Below, piece by piece: positions 19,237 to 30,176 of a DNA stretch of 64,000 nt. Made by a program: the position numbers and the translations under genes. How positions within the stretch are numbered: the first letter of the stretch is position 1; every line of letters begins with the position of its first letter. The notes below the pieces were generated by a model, which was given only the letters and a program-made list of their open reading frames with translations, was not told the DNA's origin and did no database searches. The DNA is from Treponema sp. (GTDB lineage: Bacteria; Spirochaetota; Spirochaetia; Treponematales; Breznakiellaceae), in contig JAITUR010000117.1 in NCBI GenBank assembly GCA_031286205.1, positions 1-64,000 of the forward strand, given 5' to 3'.

Positions 19237-19402
19237 TGAGACACAACTAACACGGAAGATGTTTTTTTACAAGTTGTCGCTGTTTTCTTCAAATTATTGT
19301 AATATTCTGAAAAAATAACCCGCCTTATTAAGAAATTTTCAAAATTCGTCAAAAAACTTTCGCTGAAAAGCAAGCAAAATGACACTTCCGCACCATATAT
19401 AT

Positions 19403-19457
19403 ACAAGGAGTTTTGTCTCCGCGTTGCGGAGCCTCCAATTTTCTAACAAGGAGTTTT
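19403..19457 (+). promoter_or_regulatory. Duplicated SD block flanking a hairpin
   Basis: ACAAGGAGTTTT at 19403-19414 and 19446-19457; CTCCGC-GTT-GCGGAG at 19417-19431 between. Confidence 0.45.
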
Positions 19458-19459
19458 AT

Positions 19460-20467
19460 ATGAAAAAACTTTTGTTGTTGTTGGGAGCCTGTATTTTGCT
19501 GGCTTCCTGTTCGGCGGGAGACCCAGTGGCGGCTGCCTTTATGGTAGGGCGCAGTTCCCAGTCACTGGTTTTTCTCGATAGCAAAGCGGCTGCCGAAGAC
19601 GAGTTCCTTTTCTCGTTTTCGCAATCTGTCAAACTTACATCTGTCAGATTTGAACCTTCGGTAAGTATCGATTCGATCGAAGAAGGAAGCACGGTAAAGG
19701 TAAAACTGGCGGAACGACTGCCGCCGGGAATAAAACTTACCGTGGATCTTGTAGCAGAAGACGAACAAAGAAATACTATCAATGTACTGGTTCAGCTAAG
19801 GTCGCGGAATAATCGTATGCCAAAAATGGTTATTAACGAAATTCGTACAGAAAACGATAATCCAAAGGGAAGGGGGGAGTTTATCGAATTTGTAATGGAA
19901 ACCGCCGGCAATTTAGGAGGAATGCGCGTATTTATTTTTGGAAATACCGCCGCAGCCAGACAAACTTTGTACGAGTTTTCCTCGGTAGAAGTTGCTAAAG
20001 GAGAATATGTCATGCTTAATCTTCGTACACTGGAAGCAGAGGCTAAGGACGAATACGGCAGCGATTTAGCGGAATCGGGCGGAGCTAATTCATCGCCTAA
20101 CTCACGGGATTTCTGGATTCCCGGAAGCGTAAAGCGGATACACAAAACATCGGTGGTTTATGTTCTGGATCAGGACGATAATGTTTTGGCAGCAATAATG
20201 ATGTCAGAAAATCCGGATGCCTGGTGGGGAAGAAGCGAGTTTGCGGATGCCGCGCAATTTTTATTTAGTAAAGGTGCATGGAAATCCGCAGAGGGTACTG
20301 TCTGTACCCCCGCGCAGGCTGTAATTACTGCGGGAACAACTCCTACCCGTACTATCTGCCGCGACGAAACTGTAGCGAATACAAAAACTGCTGCGGACTG
20401 GTATATAGTCTATACAGGCCGCCATACACCGGGAGAACCCAACGATCCAAGAAGGTATAACCCTTAG
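19460..20467 (+). CDS. Hypothetical lipoprotein with lamin-tail-like segment
   Basis: MKKLLLLLGACILLASCSAG lipobox; KMVINEIRTENDNPKGRGEFIEFVME resembles LTD start. Start revised from 19379. Confidence 0.75.
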   Translation: MKKLLLLLGACILLASCSAGDPVAAAFMVGRSSQSLVFLDSKAAAEDEFLFSFSQSVKLTSVRFEPSVSIDSIEEGSTVKVKLAERLPPGIKLTVDLVAEDEQRNTINVLVQLRSRNNRMPKMVINEIRTENDNPKGRGEFIEFVMETAGNLGGMRVFIFGNTAAARQTLYEFSSVEVAKGEYVMLNLRTLEAEAKDEYGSDLAESGGANSSPNSRDFWIPGSVKRIHKTSVVYVLDQDDNVLAAIMMSENPDAWWGRSEFADAAQFLFSKGAWKSAEGTVCTPAQAVITAGTTPTRTICRDETVANTKTAADWYIVYTGRHTPGEPNDPRRYNP

Positions 20468-20469
20468 AA

Positions 20470-20787
20470 TTAGATTAAATTCTTAAATAGGGCTACGATG
20501 TCATTTTTGGGGGCAGCGCCGGATTTCTGAACTGTTAATTGCCCGTCCTTAAAAACGATCAGTGTGGGAATAGAAGTAATCCCATACTTTTCGGCAAGGG
20601 CGGGTTCATCATCGACATTAATCTTGCCAACTTTGACGCTGCCTTCATACTCCCCTGCTATTTCCTCGATTATGGGACCAATTACCTTGCACGGACCGCA
20701 CCAGGGAGCCCAAAAATCGACCAATACCGGAATAGGCGACTGTAATGCCTCGGATTCGAAATTGTCTGTTGTAAATGTTATACTCAT
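20470..20787 (-). CDS. trxA: Thioredoxin
   Basis: VDFWAPWCGPCKVIGP; start at MSITFTTDNF preceded by AGAGGAATAAAA. Confidence 0.97.
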   Translation of the reverse strand: MSITFTTDNFESEALQSPIPVLVDFWAPWCGPCKVIGPIIEEIAGEYEGSVKVGKINVDDEPALAEKYGITSIPTLIVFKDGQLTVQKSGAAPKNDIVALFKNLI

Positions 20788-20843
20788 TTTTATTCCTCTA
20801 GATATATTATTACACTCTTTTTCGTTTTTTTTCAAGTAGTTTT

Positions 20844-23000
20844 TTAAGAGGGTTGCGCCTTAAACCGCTTAATCCGCAGGGAATTAGACACAACCGATAC
20901 AGAGCTTAAGCTCATGGCGGCGGCGGCAAATATGGGGTTCATTAAAGGGCCGCCAAAAAGATACAGAAGCCCGCCTGCAATGGGAATACCTAAAGTGTTG
21001 TAAGCAAATGCCCAAAAAAGATTTTGCTTAATAGCGCGAATTGTCCGCTTGCTTAAATTGATTGCCGCGGGTACATCCATAAGATCGCTTTTCATTAATA
21101 CAATATCCGCGCTTTCCATTGCAATATCCGTGCCGCTGCCAACCGCTATTCCAATATCCGCCTGAACAAGGGCGGGAGCATCGTTAATACCGTCCCCAAC
21201 CATTGCCGTCTTTCTGCCCCTGGTTTGCAGTTTTTTTATTTCGTTTGATTTATCCTGCGGCAATACCTCTGCCAATACATGGTTTATCCCCACTTGCTCC
21301 GCGATTGCGGCGGCAGTCTGTGTACTGTCACCGGTAATCATAATAACTTCTATGCCCATTTCTTTTAGACGGGAAACTGCCGCCTTGCTGCTTTGTTTGG
21401 GTTTATCGCTGACTACAATTTTTCCTATATATTCACCGTCCGAATATATATTGATACCCCGCTTTATTTCTACTTTTCTGCCTTCTATAAAACCTTCTAC
21501 ACCCTGCCCGACAATAGCCTTAAAATCTTTTACTTCAAGATATTCGCCATTGTAATAACCGCAAATTGCTTTTGCAATGGGGTGTTCGGAATATCGTTCC
21601 AAAGAAGCGGCAAGCTGTAAAACATTTCCTTCGACAGACACAACTTGCGGCTTGCCCTCGGTTATCGTGCCAGTTTTGTCAAAAACAATTGTGTCAATCT
21701 TGTGTGCCGCTTCCAGCGCTTCCCCGCCCTTAATTAGTATGCCGTTTTCCGCACCCTTTCCTGTTCCAACCATTATTGCGGTTGGCGTTGCCAAACCCAA
21801 AGCGCAGGGACAGGCAATTACAAGCATGGAAATAAATATAGAAAGTGTAAATGTTATATCTTTTGTTGCAAAAAACCATATTATACCTGTAAGCAATGCA
21901 GCCGCAAACACAGCCGGAACAAATACAGCGCTTACCTTGTCACCTAATGCCGCAATGGGAGCCTTGCTGCCTTGAGCATCTTCCACCAGTTTTACAATTT
22001 GCGCCAATGCCGTGTCTTTTCCAACTTTGTCGGCACGAAATTGTATTACCCCCGTAGTATTGATTGTTGCGGCATACACTGAGTCGCCTGTTTTTTTGTC
22101 AACGGGCATACTTTCGCCTGTCAGCATAGATTCGTCTATTGCAGTGTGTCCCTCCAGTACAGTGCCGTCCACAGGGATTTTTGCCCCGGGCTTTACCAAA
22201 ATAATATCGCCGGTTTTTACATTGTCTATGGAAATTTCTTTTTCCATACCATTATCCATAATAATAGCAGTCCCTGGAGCAAGTTCCATAAGTTTTTTTA
22301 TTGCCTCGTTGGTTTTACCCTTGGATACCGCTTCCAATGCCTTGCCAAGAAGTACAAGGGCAAAAATAACGCCGGCTGTTTCGTAATATAAATAATCAAC
22401 TGCTGTAAAATCGCCGTTTGCAATTTTCCATGTATTGTACACGCTGTAAATTATTGCCGCCAATGTTCCTGTCGCAATTAAAGAATCCATGTTAGGGCTG
22501 CGGCGCGCAAGGGCTAAAAATCCTGCTGTAAAAAATTTATAACCAACCGCAATAATGGGAAGAGTCAGAAATATCTGCCACATTGCAAATGCAAGAGGAA
22601 AATCTTTCATTGTATTATGTATCTGTGTCCAAAATGGCAGCCACCTAAACGGCAGCATGGGAGCCATAGCAATATAAAAAAGAGGCAGCGCAAAAACAAG
22701 CGCAATGGCAGCCTTTGTTTTCCATATATTAATTTCTTTTTGCCTGCGTTCCCAGTTATCTTCGGTTAAACTTGCGGTATTTGTCTTTTTTGGCTCCAAT
22801 ACTTCATAACCCGCATTAATAACCGCCTCTTTAATTACATCAAGAGTTTGCTCTCCGGTAAATTCTACAAAAAGTTTTTCCGTGGCAAGGTTTACAAAAG
22901 CTTTATTAACCCCTTCCAGTTTTTGCACCGACCTTTCTACACGCGCGGAACATGAAGCGCAGTGCATACCGCCAATAATTAGTGTTTCAGTTTTACTCAT
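20844..23000 (-). CDS. copA: Copper-translocating P1B-type ATPase, single HMA domain
   Basis: GGMHCASCSARVE, ACPCALGLATPTA, DKTGTITEG, GDGINDAPAL. Confidence 0.95.
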   Translation of the reverse strand: MSKTETLIIGGMHCASCSARVERSVQKLEGVNKAFVNLATEKLFVEFTGEQTLDVIKEAVINAGYEVLEPKKTNTASLTEDNWERRQKEINIWKTKAAIALVFALPLFYIAMAPMLPFRWLPFWTQIHNTMKDFPLAFAMWQIFLTLPIIAVGYKFFTAGFLALARRSPNMDSLIATGTLAAIIYSVYNTWKIANGDFTAVDYLYYETAGVIFALVLLGKALEAVSKGKTNEAIKKLMELAPGTAIIMDNGMEKEISIDNVKTGDIILVKPGAKIPVDGTVLEGHTAIDESMLTGESMPVDKKTGDSVYAATINTTGVIQFRADKVGKDTALAQIVKLVEDAQGSKAPIAALGDKVSAVFVPAVFAAALLTGIIWFFATKDITFTLSIFISMLVIACPCALGLATPTAIMVGTGKGAENGILIKGGEALEAAHKIDTIVFDKTGTITEGKPQVVSVEGNVLQLAASLERYSEHPIAKAICGYYNGEYLEVKDFKAIVGQGVEGFIEGRKVEIKRGINIYSDGEYIGKIVVSDKPKQSSKAAVSRLKEMGIEVIMITGDSTQTAAAIAEQVGINHVLAEVLPQDKSNEIKKLQTRGRKTAMVGDGINDAPALVQADIGIAVGSGTDIAMESADIVLMKSDLMDVPAAINLSKRTIRAIKQNLFWAFAYNTLGIPIAGGLLYLFGGPLMNPIFAAAAMSLSSVSVVSNSLRIKRFKAQPS

Positions 23001-23006
23001 AAAATT

Positions 23007-23012
23007 ATTATA
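23007..23012 (-). promoter_or_regulatory. Predicted copA -10 box (leaderless)
   Basis: TATAAT on minus strand, 6 nt before ATG at 23000; no SD. Confidence 0.5.
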
Positions 23013-23015
23013 TCA

Positions 23016-23630
23016 TTAATCTTGATTAATATTAATTTCGTAGATAAGTTTTCCGTCCATACTGTACACTCTTCTTTTAAAAACGGAAGGAACACTTATG
23101 TTTCCGATTTTTCTACCGGTAAATTCATCTACTATAATAAGCACTACAACTTCTTGATACTCTGAAGCAAGCCGCCTTGTTTCGTTTTCTGTTCTTAACC
23201 ATGTTACCCTGTTTACTTCGGGGGTTTGCGGCCAGATATTCGCAATAAAAAAAGTCATTAACGCGTTTTCGGAAGTGTCGTTAAAATCCGCATTGGGAGC
23301 CATGTGTCCGCGGTCATAGCCGGAATTTGTAAAATCTCTGTGATGCGGCAGGGAAAATCCATTTTCCAGCAATATTTTTTGTAATACACCGCCGTCCCTG
23401 TTTTGCGTAAATTGCGCAGACGGCCTCCTTGTTCCTGTAGCCAAAGCCCGCTCTTTTGTCAGTATATAAGTAATTATATGCGGTCCAAGATTTATTGCAT
23501 CGTAACAACCCGAATAAAGCAAAATTTCGTTATAAGAAACATTGAATTCAAAATGTCCCGGCAAATCGCACGCAAATGCATCAAAGAAAAATAAAATGAA
23601 AATTAAAAATAACAATAAAAACTTTTTCAT
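23016..23630 (-). CDS. Secreted DNA/RNA non-specific endonuclease
   Basis: Signal peptide; SGYDRGHMAPNADFN (DRGH catalytic motif); FFIANIWPQTPEVNRVTW. Confidence 0.92.
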   Translation of the reverse strand: MKKFLLLFLIFILFFFDAFACDLPGHFEFNVSYNEILLYSGCYDAINLGPHIITYILTKERALATGTRRPSAQFTQNRDGGVLQKILLENGFSLPHHRDFTNSGYDRGHMAPNADFNDTSENALMTFFIANIWPQTPEVNRVTWLRTENETRRLASEYQEVVVLIIVDEFTGRKIGNISVPSVFKRRVYSMDGKLIYEININQD

Positions 23631-25471
23631 AAAGTATCCGGGGTATCTAATCTTGCGGGAAGCTGCATATTTGTTTCCAAGAAACCCATTCGGCGTTTTT
23701 TTACCGATATTTCTAAAAGCGCAACTCCTTCGTCCTCCAATAAACGCAGGCGATTAAGTGTTATAGGATCGTTTTCGGAAATACCCGCTGCATCGGAAAT
23801 AGAACCGCGTACTACCCTGTCAACCCTAAAATTGTTGGAAAACAAAGTACTTTGCAACGGAGTAAGCATCATTCCAAAAAGAGGCGCGGTAATTTTTTCG
23901 CGTTTATCAAGGCGTACCGCTTCCAGCATGGGCAAATCCGGTCTTGCGGCAGTCATTATTATTCGTTTTTTTACAACATCATCTTTTTCTATAGTTTCTA
24001 ATGCTATAAGTTCGCCCGGGCCGGCATAGAACAGCGTTTTTTGCAAAGCCGGAATTAAATTGCCCTGTTGCGCTGTAATAGTTTTGCCGTTTATTGTTCT
24101 TATAAACGAACCATCTCTTACACCATTCATAGAACCCGGAGTATTTGGAGTTGTGTAAATAATTTCCGCTCCGGAAAAAGTTTCGCATAATGTAAAACCA
24201 AGCCAGGGACGCGGAGCCCTGCCGCCTTTTAACATTGCGGGAAGAGCCGCCGCAAGCATTTCTGCAGGAATTATAAAGTTAAGCCCCTGATGATACGCAA
24301 CTCCTGCAAAAGCAACGCCGACAAGCCGCCCCTGATTATCGACAACGGGACCGCCGGAGTTCCCCTGGCTAATACCGGCATCTATCTGAATAACATCTCC
24401 AATCTGCAAAAAACGCCTGCCAAGAGCGGATACAATGCCGGAAGATACCGTTTTTTCCAGTCCCAAAGGAGAACCAATGGCAAGCACGGAATCTCCGACA
24501 CGCGGAACTACACGATCCACAATGGAAAAAACATATTCGGTTTGTATTTCCGTTTTTATTAAAGCAAGATCCAGAGCTTTATCCCAGCCAATTACACGAG
24601 CCGGAATCCGCGGGCTGGAAGCGTCGCCCATAAGAATAAACAACCGCGAATAACCTTTGTATTTTGGATCAACTTCGCTTGCAATTACATGATAATTTGT
24701 AATTAATAAACCGGAGGAATCAATAAAAAACGCGGAACCCAACATTCTGTCCGCGAATCCCATTCCTTTTTCTATTTTATAACCCCTGTCTACAAGAACA
24801 GTGGCTGCACCTTTGATCATATCGGAAGCAGTGTCTCTTCCGTTTGCGTATTCCCGTAAATTAGCGGAAATATTTCTGGCTCCCGCTCTTTCTGCGGCAG
24901 CAAGAAAAAATGCCGCTGTTCTTCGCTGTCTTGCTTCTACAGCTTTTTCAAGAAATAAAACCGCGCTTTGCGCATCCAAAGGCTGGGTTTCATGAGCCCT
25001 TACAGCAGCTAAAAATGCCGCAAGATTATTTCCGTCCTGCAGTTTTTTCTTTGCGTCTGAAAGAATTAAATCGGCTTCTCTTCCTGAATATGGAGTTACA
25101 ATACCCAGAACCGAAATTGATCTTCCAAAAGAGACGGCATCTTCCCACCTTTCTTCCTGAATTGCTTTTGCCTGAGCGGCAACAAGATTTTTTTTAGCTT
25201 CTTCTTCGTATTGGAAAAGCAGCTTCCAGTCTTCGTTATCGTTAATATTATCTGTAACGGAATAGATTTCTTTGTAAATATAAATTAATGCTATTGCATT
25301 AACCGGATTTTCTTCTATTTGTTTGCTAATTTCTTCCAGGCGTGTAGAACTGGTCGTATGCGATGGAAAATCGTCGGGGTTAACACGGCGGCTAATACCT
25401 CTACAAGAAAACGCAAGCAATATTACCAAGAGTATTAATATAAAATATTTATTAAAATAATTTTTGCCCAT
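23627..25471 (-). CDS. S1C (HtrA-like) trypsin-type serine protease with PDZ-like region
   Basis: LLITNYHVI, ALDLALIK, QGNSGGPVVDNQGRLVGVAF triad. Confidence 0.9.
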   Translation of the reverse strand: MGKNYFNKYFILILLVILLAFSCRGISRRVNPDDFPSHTTSSTRLEEISKQIEENPVNAIALIYIYKEIYSVTDNINDNEDWKLLFQYEEEAKKNLVAAQAKAIQEERWEDAVSFGRSISVLGIVTPYSGREADLILSDAKKKLQDGNNLAAFLAAVRAHETQPLDAQSAVLFLEKAVEARQRRTAAFFLAAAERAGARNISANLREYANGRDTASDMIKGAATVLVDRGYKIEKGMGFADRMLGSAFFIDSSGLLITNYHVIASEVDPKYKGYSRLFILMGDASSPRIPARVIGWDKALDLALIKTEIQTEYVFSIVDRVVPRVGDSVLAIGSPLGLEKTVSSGIVSALGRRFLQIGDVIQIDAGISQGNSGGPVVDNQGRLVGVAFAGVAYHQGLNFIIPAEMLAAALPAMLKGGRAPRPWLGFTLCETFSGAEIIYTTPNTPGSMNGVRDGSFIRTINGKTITAQQGNLIPALQKTLFYAGPGELIALETIEKDDVVKKRIIMTAARPDLPMLEAVRLDKREKITAPLFGMMLTPLQSTLFSNNFRVDRVVRGSISDAAGISENDPITLNRLRLLEDEGVALLEISVKKRRMGFLETNMQLPARLDTPDTL

Positions 25472-25475
25472 TTTT

Positions 25476-27275
25476 TTACCGTTCTGTCTCTGAATAATTT
25501 ATTGTTCCGGTTCCATCCATATCCCATAAATAAACAACAGAACCGTCCCAAAGATACACCTCTCCTGTTTTGAACCGTCCTTCGCCCGTCCAATCACTTT
25601 CGGAAGATGCGATAAGTGCCCGGTAGTTGAAATTTTCGCCAGGATCAGGCCACGGATGATTCTGTCCCGGACGATGAAAACGACGAATTGTTTCCATTCT
25701 GCCGTCCAAATCCAAATCTACATATTGAATAACAGGTATGCCGCCTTCGAACTCCGTTATGGAAACAATGTTTGTTCCCAGAATTTCTACCGCCTGCACG
25801 GGAATACCGTTTTCCAAAACAATGCGTTCTATAGCACCTTCGAATTCTGTACTAAGGCGGTTAATGCTTGCGCAAAACGAAACCAATGTCCTGCGGGAAA
25901 ATTCCAGCTGATTCGTTAAAACAGGATAAGAAATACCGGGGCGGGTTCTGCTTCCCCCAAGTACAATAAATGAAAGCGGAGTAAAATTAAAATCTGCAGG
26001 ACGAAAATGAAAATTTTCCTGCAGCGGGTGAAATTGCAACTGTACCCTCATTACAAAAGGATACCGTTCCCAAAATACAACAGCATTAAGACCGGATGCA
26101 GGAATAACAGCCGAAGCCGGAACACCGCTGGCGTTAAAGGTAAATTGTAAATTAAAAGTATCTTCATGGGTAATATCCACATATAATCTTCTAACAACTC
26201 CCGCGCTAATATCAGCATAGCTTTCTAGCAATCCATTATGTGAATCGTAGGTAAAAATCTTACCTGTAAAATTCAACAACATACGGGTAAATTCATCGCG
26301 CCCTTCTTCGCTTCTTAACATGGCAAATGTATCGTTTAACGCATTAAAATCGATTCCGTAAAAGGAAGACGGCGTATTAAACAATTCATGGGCGGCTTGG
26401 GTATCATTAATTAAACCGTAATTAAGAGCTAAAGGAATTGATCTTAAATTTGGAATAAAGCCGGCGGTATTTTCCAAAAATCCGCCCGCGCGGTAACCCG
26501 CTATATATCTTCGAGCGTCTGTGTCATTTTGCATAAAATCCGCAGCCATCCATGCAAGTTCGGAATTAATCTCTACAAGAATTGGAAGTCTTCGAATAAC
26601 AAGATCCAATATTTGCTGATCCCCTGCTGACACAACAAATCTTACTCTGGTATTTTGCCTTTTAATAAAATTTAAATATTCTAAAAATATAATGGCAGGG
26701 CGCGGGTCTCTGGAAAACCTGTTCATGGTAGAAAGTACAAGTCTCTGAAACGCCGCTATTTCTGTTGTATTAAGCGAATTAAGAGCTATACCTCTAAACG
26801 CTTTTAGGCGCAGCATTGCGGCATCTGCGGAAAGAGGAAGGATACCGACAGTAGCATCGCGGGAAACATCGCCTTCCCGAATTTGATCCAATGCTGCAAG
26901 CGCGCTGGGGTATCTTCGCATATTAACAAGCTGTCGGGCTTTTAATACAAGGGCTTCGTTTTCGCTGTAGTATGTCCAGCGGTTTACATCAATAGCGGTA
27001 TCCAAATAGGCGACAATTTTCGATCTTGATTCTGTTTGCGCATCAATATAAATAATGGCCGCCAAATATGAAATATCCGAGCTAACATTGGAAAATACCA
27101 AGGCGCGCTTTATAGCTGCCTCCGCTTCGTTAAACCGGTTTTCATCCAATGCCCGCCTTATCCAAACAACATATTGATTCGCGGCATCTGCGTCATTGGC
27201 TTGGGCAAAGCTTATGTTTGCGGGAAAAACCATTAACAATAAAAAAAATAAAACCAAAGGAAAAAACTTTTTCAT
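25476..27275 (-). CDS. Secreted hypothetical protein with TPR-like N-terminus
   Basis: Signal peptide; helical repeat-like segment; 3 bp overlap with ftsH. Confidence 0.6.
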   Translation of the reverse strand: MKKFFPLVLFFLLLMVFPANISFAQANDADAANQYVVWIRRALDENRFNEAEAAIKRALVFSNVSSDISYLAAIIYIDAQTESRSKIVAYLDTAIDVNRWTYYSENEALVLKARQLVNMRRYPSALAALDQIREGDVSRDATVGILPLSADAAMLRLKAFRGIALNSLNTTEIAAFQRLVLSTMNRFSRDPRPAIIFLEYLNFIKRQNTRVRFVVSAGDQQILDLVIRRLPILVEINSELAWMAADFMQNDTDARRYIAGYRAGGFLENTAGFIPNLRSIPLALNYGLINDTQAAHELFNTPSSFYGIDFNALNDTFAMLRSEEGRDEFTRMLLNFTGKIFTYDSHNGLLESYADISAGVVRRLYVDITHEDTFNLQFTFNASGVPASAVIPASGLNAVVFWERYPFVMRVQLQFHPLQENFHFRPADFNFTPLSFIVLGGSRTRPGISYPVLTNQLEFSRRTLVSFCASINRLSTEFEGAIERIVLENGIPVQAVEILGTNIVSITEFEGGIPVIQYVDLDLDGRMETIRRFHRPGQNHPWPDPGENFNYRALIASSESDWTGEGRFKTGEVYLWDGSVVYLWDMDGTGTINYSETER

Positions 27276-29125
27276 GCTGCTTCTCCTTTTTTAAGTCCGA
27301 TAATTTCCCTTACTTCATCGTCTACAAGAGTTTCCCGGACAAGTAATTCGTCTGCAAGTTTTTCTACATTTTCCTTGTGTTCCATAAGAATTGCCTCCGC
27401 CCTGCCTCTTGTTTGATCAAGTATTTTTATTACTGCTTCATCTATACGCCTGGCAGTGTCGTCTGAATAATCTTTGTGTCTTGCTATTTCTTTGCCAATA
27501 AAAATTGGCTCGTCTTCTTTACCGTAAGCTATAGGACCAATATCGCTTGACATACCCCATTCGCAGACCATGTTACGCGCCATTTCTGTTGCCTGCTGTA
27601 TATCGTTTTTAGCGCCTGTGGTAGTTTCGTTATAAAATATTTTTTCCGCAAGCCATCCGCCGTAGCAAATTGCAATGCGATCTTCTATCCATCCTCTGGA
27701 ACGGCTGTAAATATCTTCTTCCGGCAGCGAAAGAGCCATTGCCAATGCCCTGCCGCGGGGAATAATGGTAACCTTGTGCAATGGATCCGCGTTTTTTAAG
27801 TAATAATGCAAAAGCGCATGACCGGCTTCATGAAGAGCCGTCATCTTGCGTTCTTTTTCCGAAATAACAAGGGTAGAACGGGCAACACCCATTAATATTT
27901 TATCGCGGGCTTCTTCGAAATCCGCCATTTGCACTTCTTTCCTGTTTTTTCTCGCCGCAAATAACGCCGCTTCGTTTGCAAGATTTGCAATATCCGCACC
28001 GCTCATTCCCGGCGTAGCTCTTGCAATACGCGAAAGATCAATATCTTTTCCCATAGGAATTTTTGCAGAATGAATTTGCAGGATTGCTTCCCGTTCTTTA
28101 ATATCGGGCATTGCAATTACTACCTGCCTGTCAAAACGACCCGGACGCAAAAGAGCGGGGTCTAAAACATCGGGGCGGTTTGTAGCGGCTAAAATAATTA
28201 CATGATCTTTAGAATCAAAGCCGTCCATTTCTACTAAAAGCTGATTAAGCGTTTGTTCGCGTTCATCGTGGCCGCCGCCATAACCTGCACCACGGGTTCT
28301 GCCGACTGCGTCCAATTCATCAATAAAAATTATACAGGGGGAGTGCCTGCGCCCCTGAACAAAAAGATCTCGCACACGGCTGGCTCCTACGCCGACAAAC
28401 ATCTCTACAAAGTCGGAACCCGACATATGAAAAAACGGAACACCCGCTTCCCCTGCGACAGAACGAGCCATTAATGTTTTGCCGGTTCCGGGCATTCCAA
28501 CAAGAAGAACACCCCTGGGAATCCGCGCCCCCATTTTTGTAAATTTTTGCGGGTTCTTTAGAAATTCTACAATTTCTTCCAGTTCGTATTTTGCATCCTT
28601 TTGTCCGGCTACATCCGCAAAGCTTACTTTTTTACCTTCGCCCTGAAACTGTTTTGCCCTGCTCTTTCCAAATTGAAAATTCCTGGCTCCCATACCCTGC
28701 AAACTTCTAACCAAAAAAATTACAAGCGCAAAACCAATAACCCACGGAAGAAATTCCCTTACCAACTGCCAAAAACCGGGGCGAGTTACAGCGCCGGATA
28801 TATTGATATTATTTTCCTGCAGAAATGACAGTAAGCCCGGATCAGAATAAGGAATACGGGTTCTTAACTGGGCTGTTCCATTACCCGCACCTTTTAAATA
28901 AATATCCATAACACTATTGTCGCGGATAATTACAGATTCAATTTGATTTTGATTTAAATACCGTAAAAAATCTGTATATGGAATTTCGCTTATTGCGGAT
29001 GTTCCCGGCATGGATAAATTAATAAGAAATATAACGCCAATTATTAAAAGAAGCAGGATAAAGCCGCCGGGAATTCTAAACCCAGCGCCATGATTCGGCA
29101 GCTTGTCGTTAGGATTATTAAGCAT
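27272..29125 (-). CDS. ftsH: ATP-dependent zinc metalloprotease FtsH
   Basis: [11 protein letters not shown] region, [10 protein letters not shown] zinc motif. Confidence 0.97.
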   Translation of the reverse strand: MLNNPNDKLPNHGAGFRIPGGFILLLLIIGVIFLINLSMPGTSAISEIPYTDFLRYLNQNQIESVIIRDNSVMDIYLKGAGNGTAQLRTRIPYSDPGLLSFLQENNINISGAVTRPGFWQLVREFLPWVIGFALVIFLVRSLQGMGARNFQFGKSRAKQFQGEGKKVSFADVAGQKDAKYELEEIVEFLKNPQKFTKMGARIPRGVLLVGMPGTGKTLMARSVAGEAGVPFFHMSGSDFVEMFVGVGASRVRDLFVQGRRHSPCIIFIDELDAVGRTRGAGYGGGHDEREQTLNQLLVEMDGFDSKDHVIILAATNRPDVLDPALLRPGRFDRQVVIAMPDIKEREAILQIHSAKIPMGKDIDLSRIARATPGMSGADIANLANEAALFAARKNRKEVQMADFEEARDKILMGVARSTLVISEKERKMTALHEAGHALLHYYLKNADPLHKVTIIPRGRALAMALSLPEEDIYSRSRGWIEDRIAICYGGWLAEKIFYNETTTGAKNDIQQATEMARNMVCEWGMSSDIGPIAYGKEDEPIFIGKEIARHKDYSDDTARRIDEAVIKILDQTRGRAEAILMEHKENVEKLADELLVRETLVDDEVREIIGLKKGEAA

Positions 29126-29139
29126 ATATATAGCTTAAC

Positions 29140-30159
29140 TTAATTAGTTTTCATTATCAACCGTGAAACGCCGCTTTCAAAATAGTCGTTTTTAGCCGGA
29201 GTTAAGGTAATTTTGCCGTTTTTTTTAGATATACGGGCAGGTCCCAAATCGCAGGCATTTATTTCTCCAAGACAGAAATGTCTGACTACAATACGCCTGA
29301 CATTGCGCGAAGAAGACAATAGGTTGATACCCTGAAATACTGCTTCCTCCCTGATTATTTGCGGCTGGGCGAAAAAAACAGCTTCTTCTGTAATTAAACT
29401 GTTTCCCAATCCCGGATCCCAAATAACCCTGTTTTTAACCTCGTTACAAAGAAATTCGGCTGCCAGCAACTGTGTCTCTGCCATGCCTGTAAGACCCTTT
29501 TTCCAGGACGGAAAATTTTTGTCCAAAAAAGGAATAAGATGATGCCGTATTTTATTTCGCAGGAATATATCGTCTTTATTTGTAGAATCTTCGCGCCACT
29601 GAATATTTTTATCTTTAAGATAGGAAATTACTTCCGTGCGGGTTACTTCCAGAAGAGGGCGGACAAATTTGCCTTTTTTTACCGGCATACCGGAAAGCCC
29701 CGCAGGTCCCGCGCCGCGCAATAATCGTATAATGGAAAGTTCCAATGTATCGTCTTTGGTGTGAGCCGTTAAAATAAGCGTTTTACCCTTTTCGCGCTCC
29801 AGCCGCTTTGCCTCGCGTAAAAGCGCCCTGCGGCGGAAAAACCGCGCGGCAGCTTCTATCCCCGTACCTCGGCGTTTTGCAAAATCCGCAACTTCTCCCT
29901 GCGGGATAGAAACAACTGTGCATGGAATATTCCGCTCTTTACAAAAAGAGCTTACAAATTCGGCATCGCTCCGGCTTTCCTCGCCCCGCAACCCATGATC
30001 TACATGAAGAATAAAAATTTTGTCGTTTTCCAAAAGCGTTAAACACGAACAAAACAAGGCCATAGAATCCGCGCCGCCGGATACCGCAATTAGAAGTATC
30101 GTGTTTGGAGGAAAGGTTTTTAGAATAGCATGAACTTTTTTTTCAAGTATTCCGTCCAC
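29140..30159 (-). CDS. tilS: tRNA(Ile)-lysidine synthase
   Basis: AVSGGADSMALF PP-loop; HVDHGLRGEES; RNKIRHHLIPFL. Confidence 0.95.
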   Translation of the reverse strand: MDGILEKKVHAILKTFPPNTILLIAVSGGADSMALFCSCLTLLENDKIFILHVDHGLRGEESRSDAEFVSSFCKERNIPCTVVSIPQGEVADFAKRRGTGIEAAARFFRRRALLREAKRLEREKGKTLILTAHTKDDTLELSIIRLLRGAGPAGLSGMPVKKGKFVRPLLEVTRTEVISYLKDKNIQWREDSTNKDDIFLRNKIRHHLIPFLDKNFPSWKKGLTGMAETQLLAAEFLCNEVKNRVIWDPGLGNSLITEEAVFFAQPQIIREEAVFQGINLLSSSRNVRRIVVRHFCLGEINACDLGPARISKKNGKITLTPAKNDYFESGVSRLIMKTN

Positions 30160-30176
30160 TGCTGCCTGCTGCTTAA

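Noticed and set aside
21577-22386. Long plus-strand ORFs (132 and 124 aa) inside copA
   Set aside because: Antisense to a clearly conserved P-type ATPase; no SD or protein signature.
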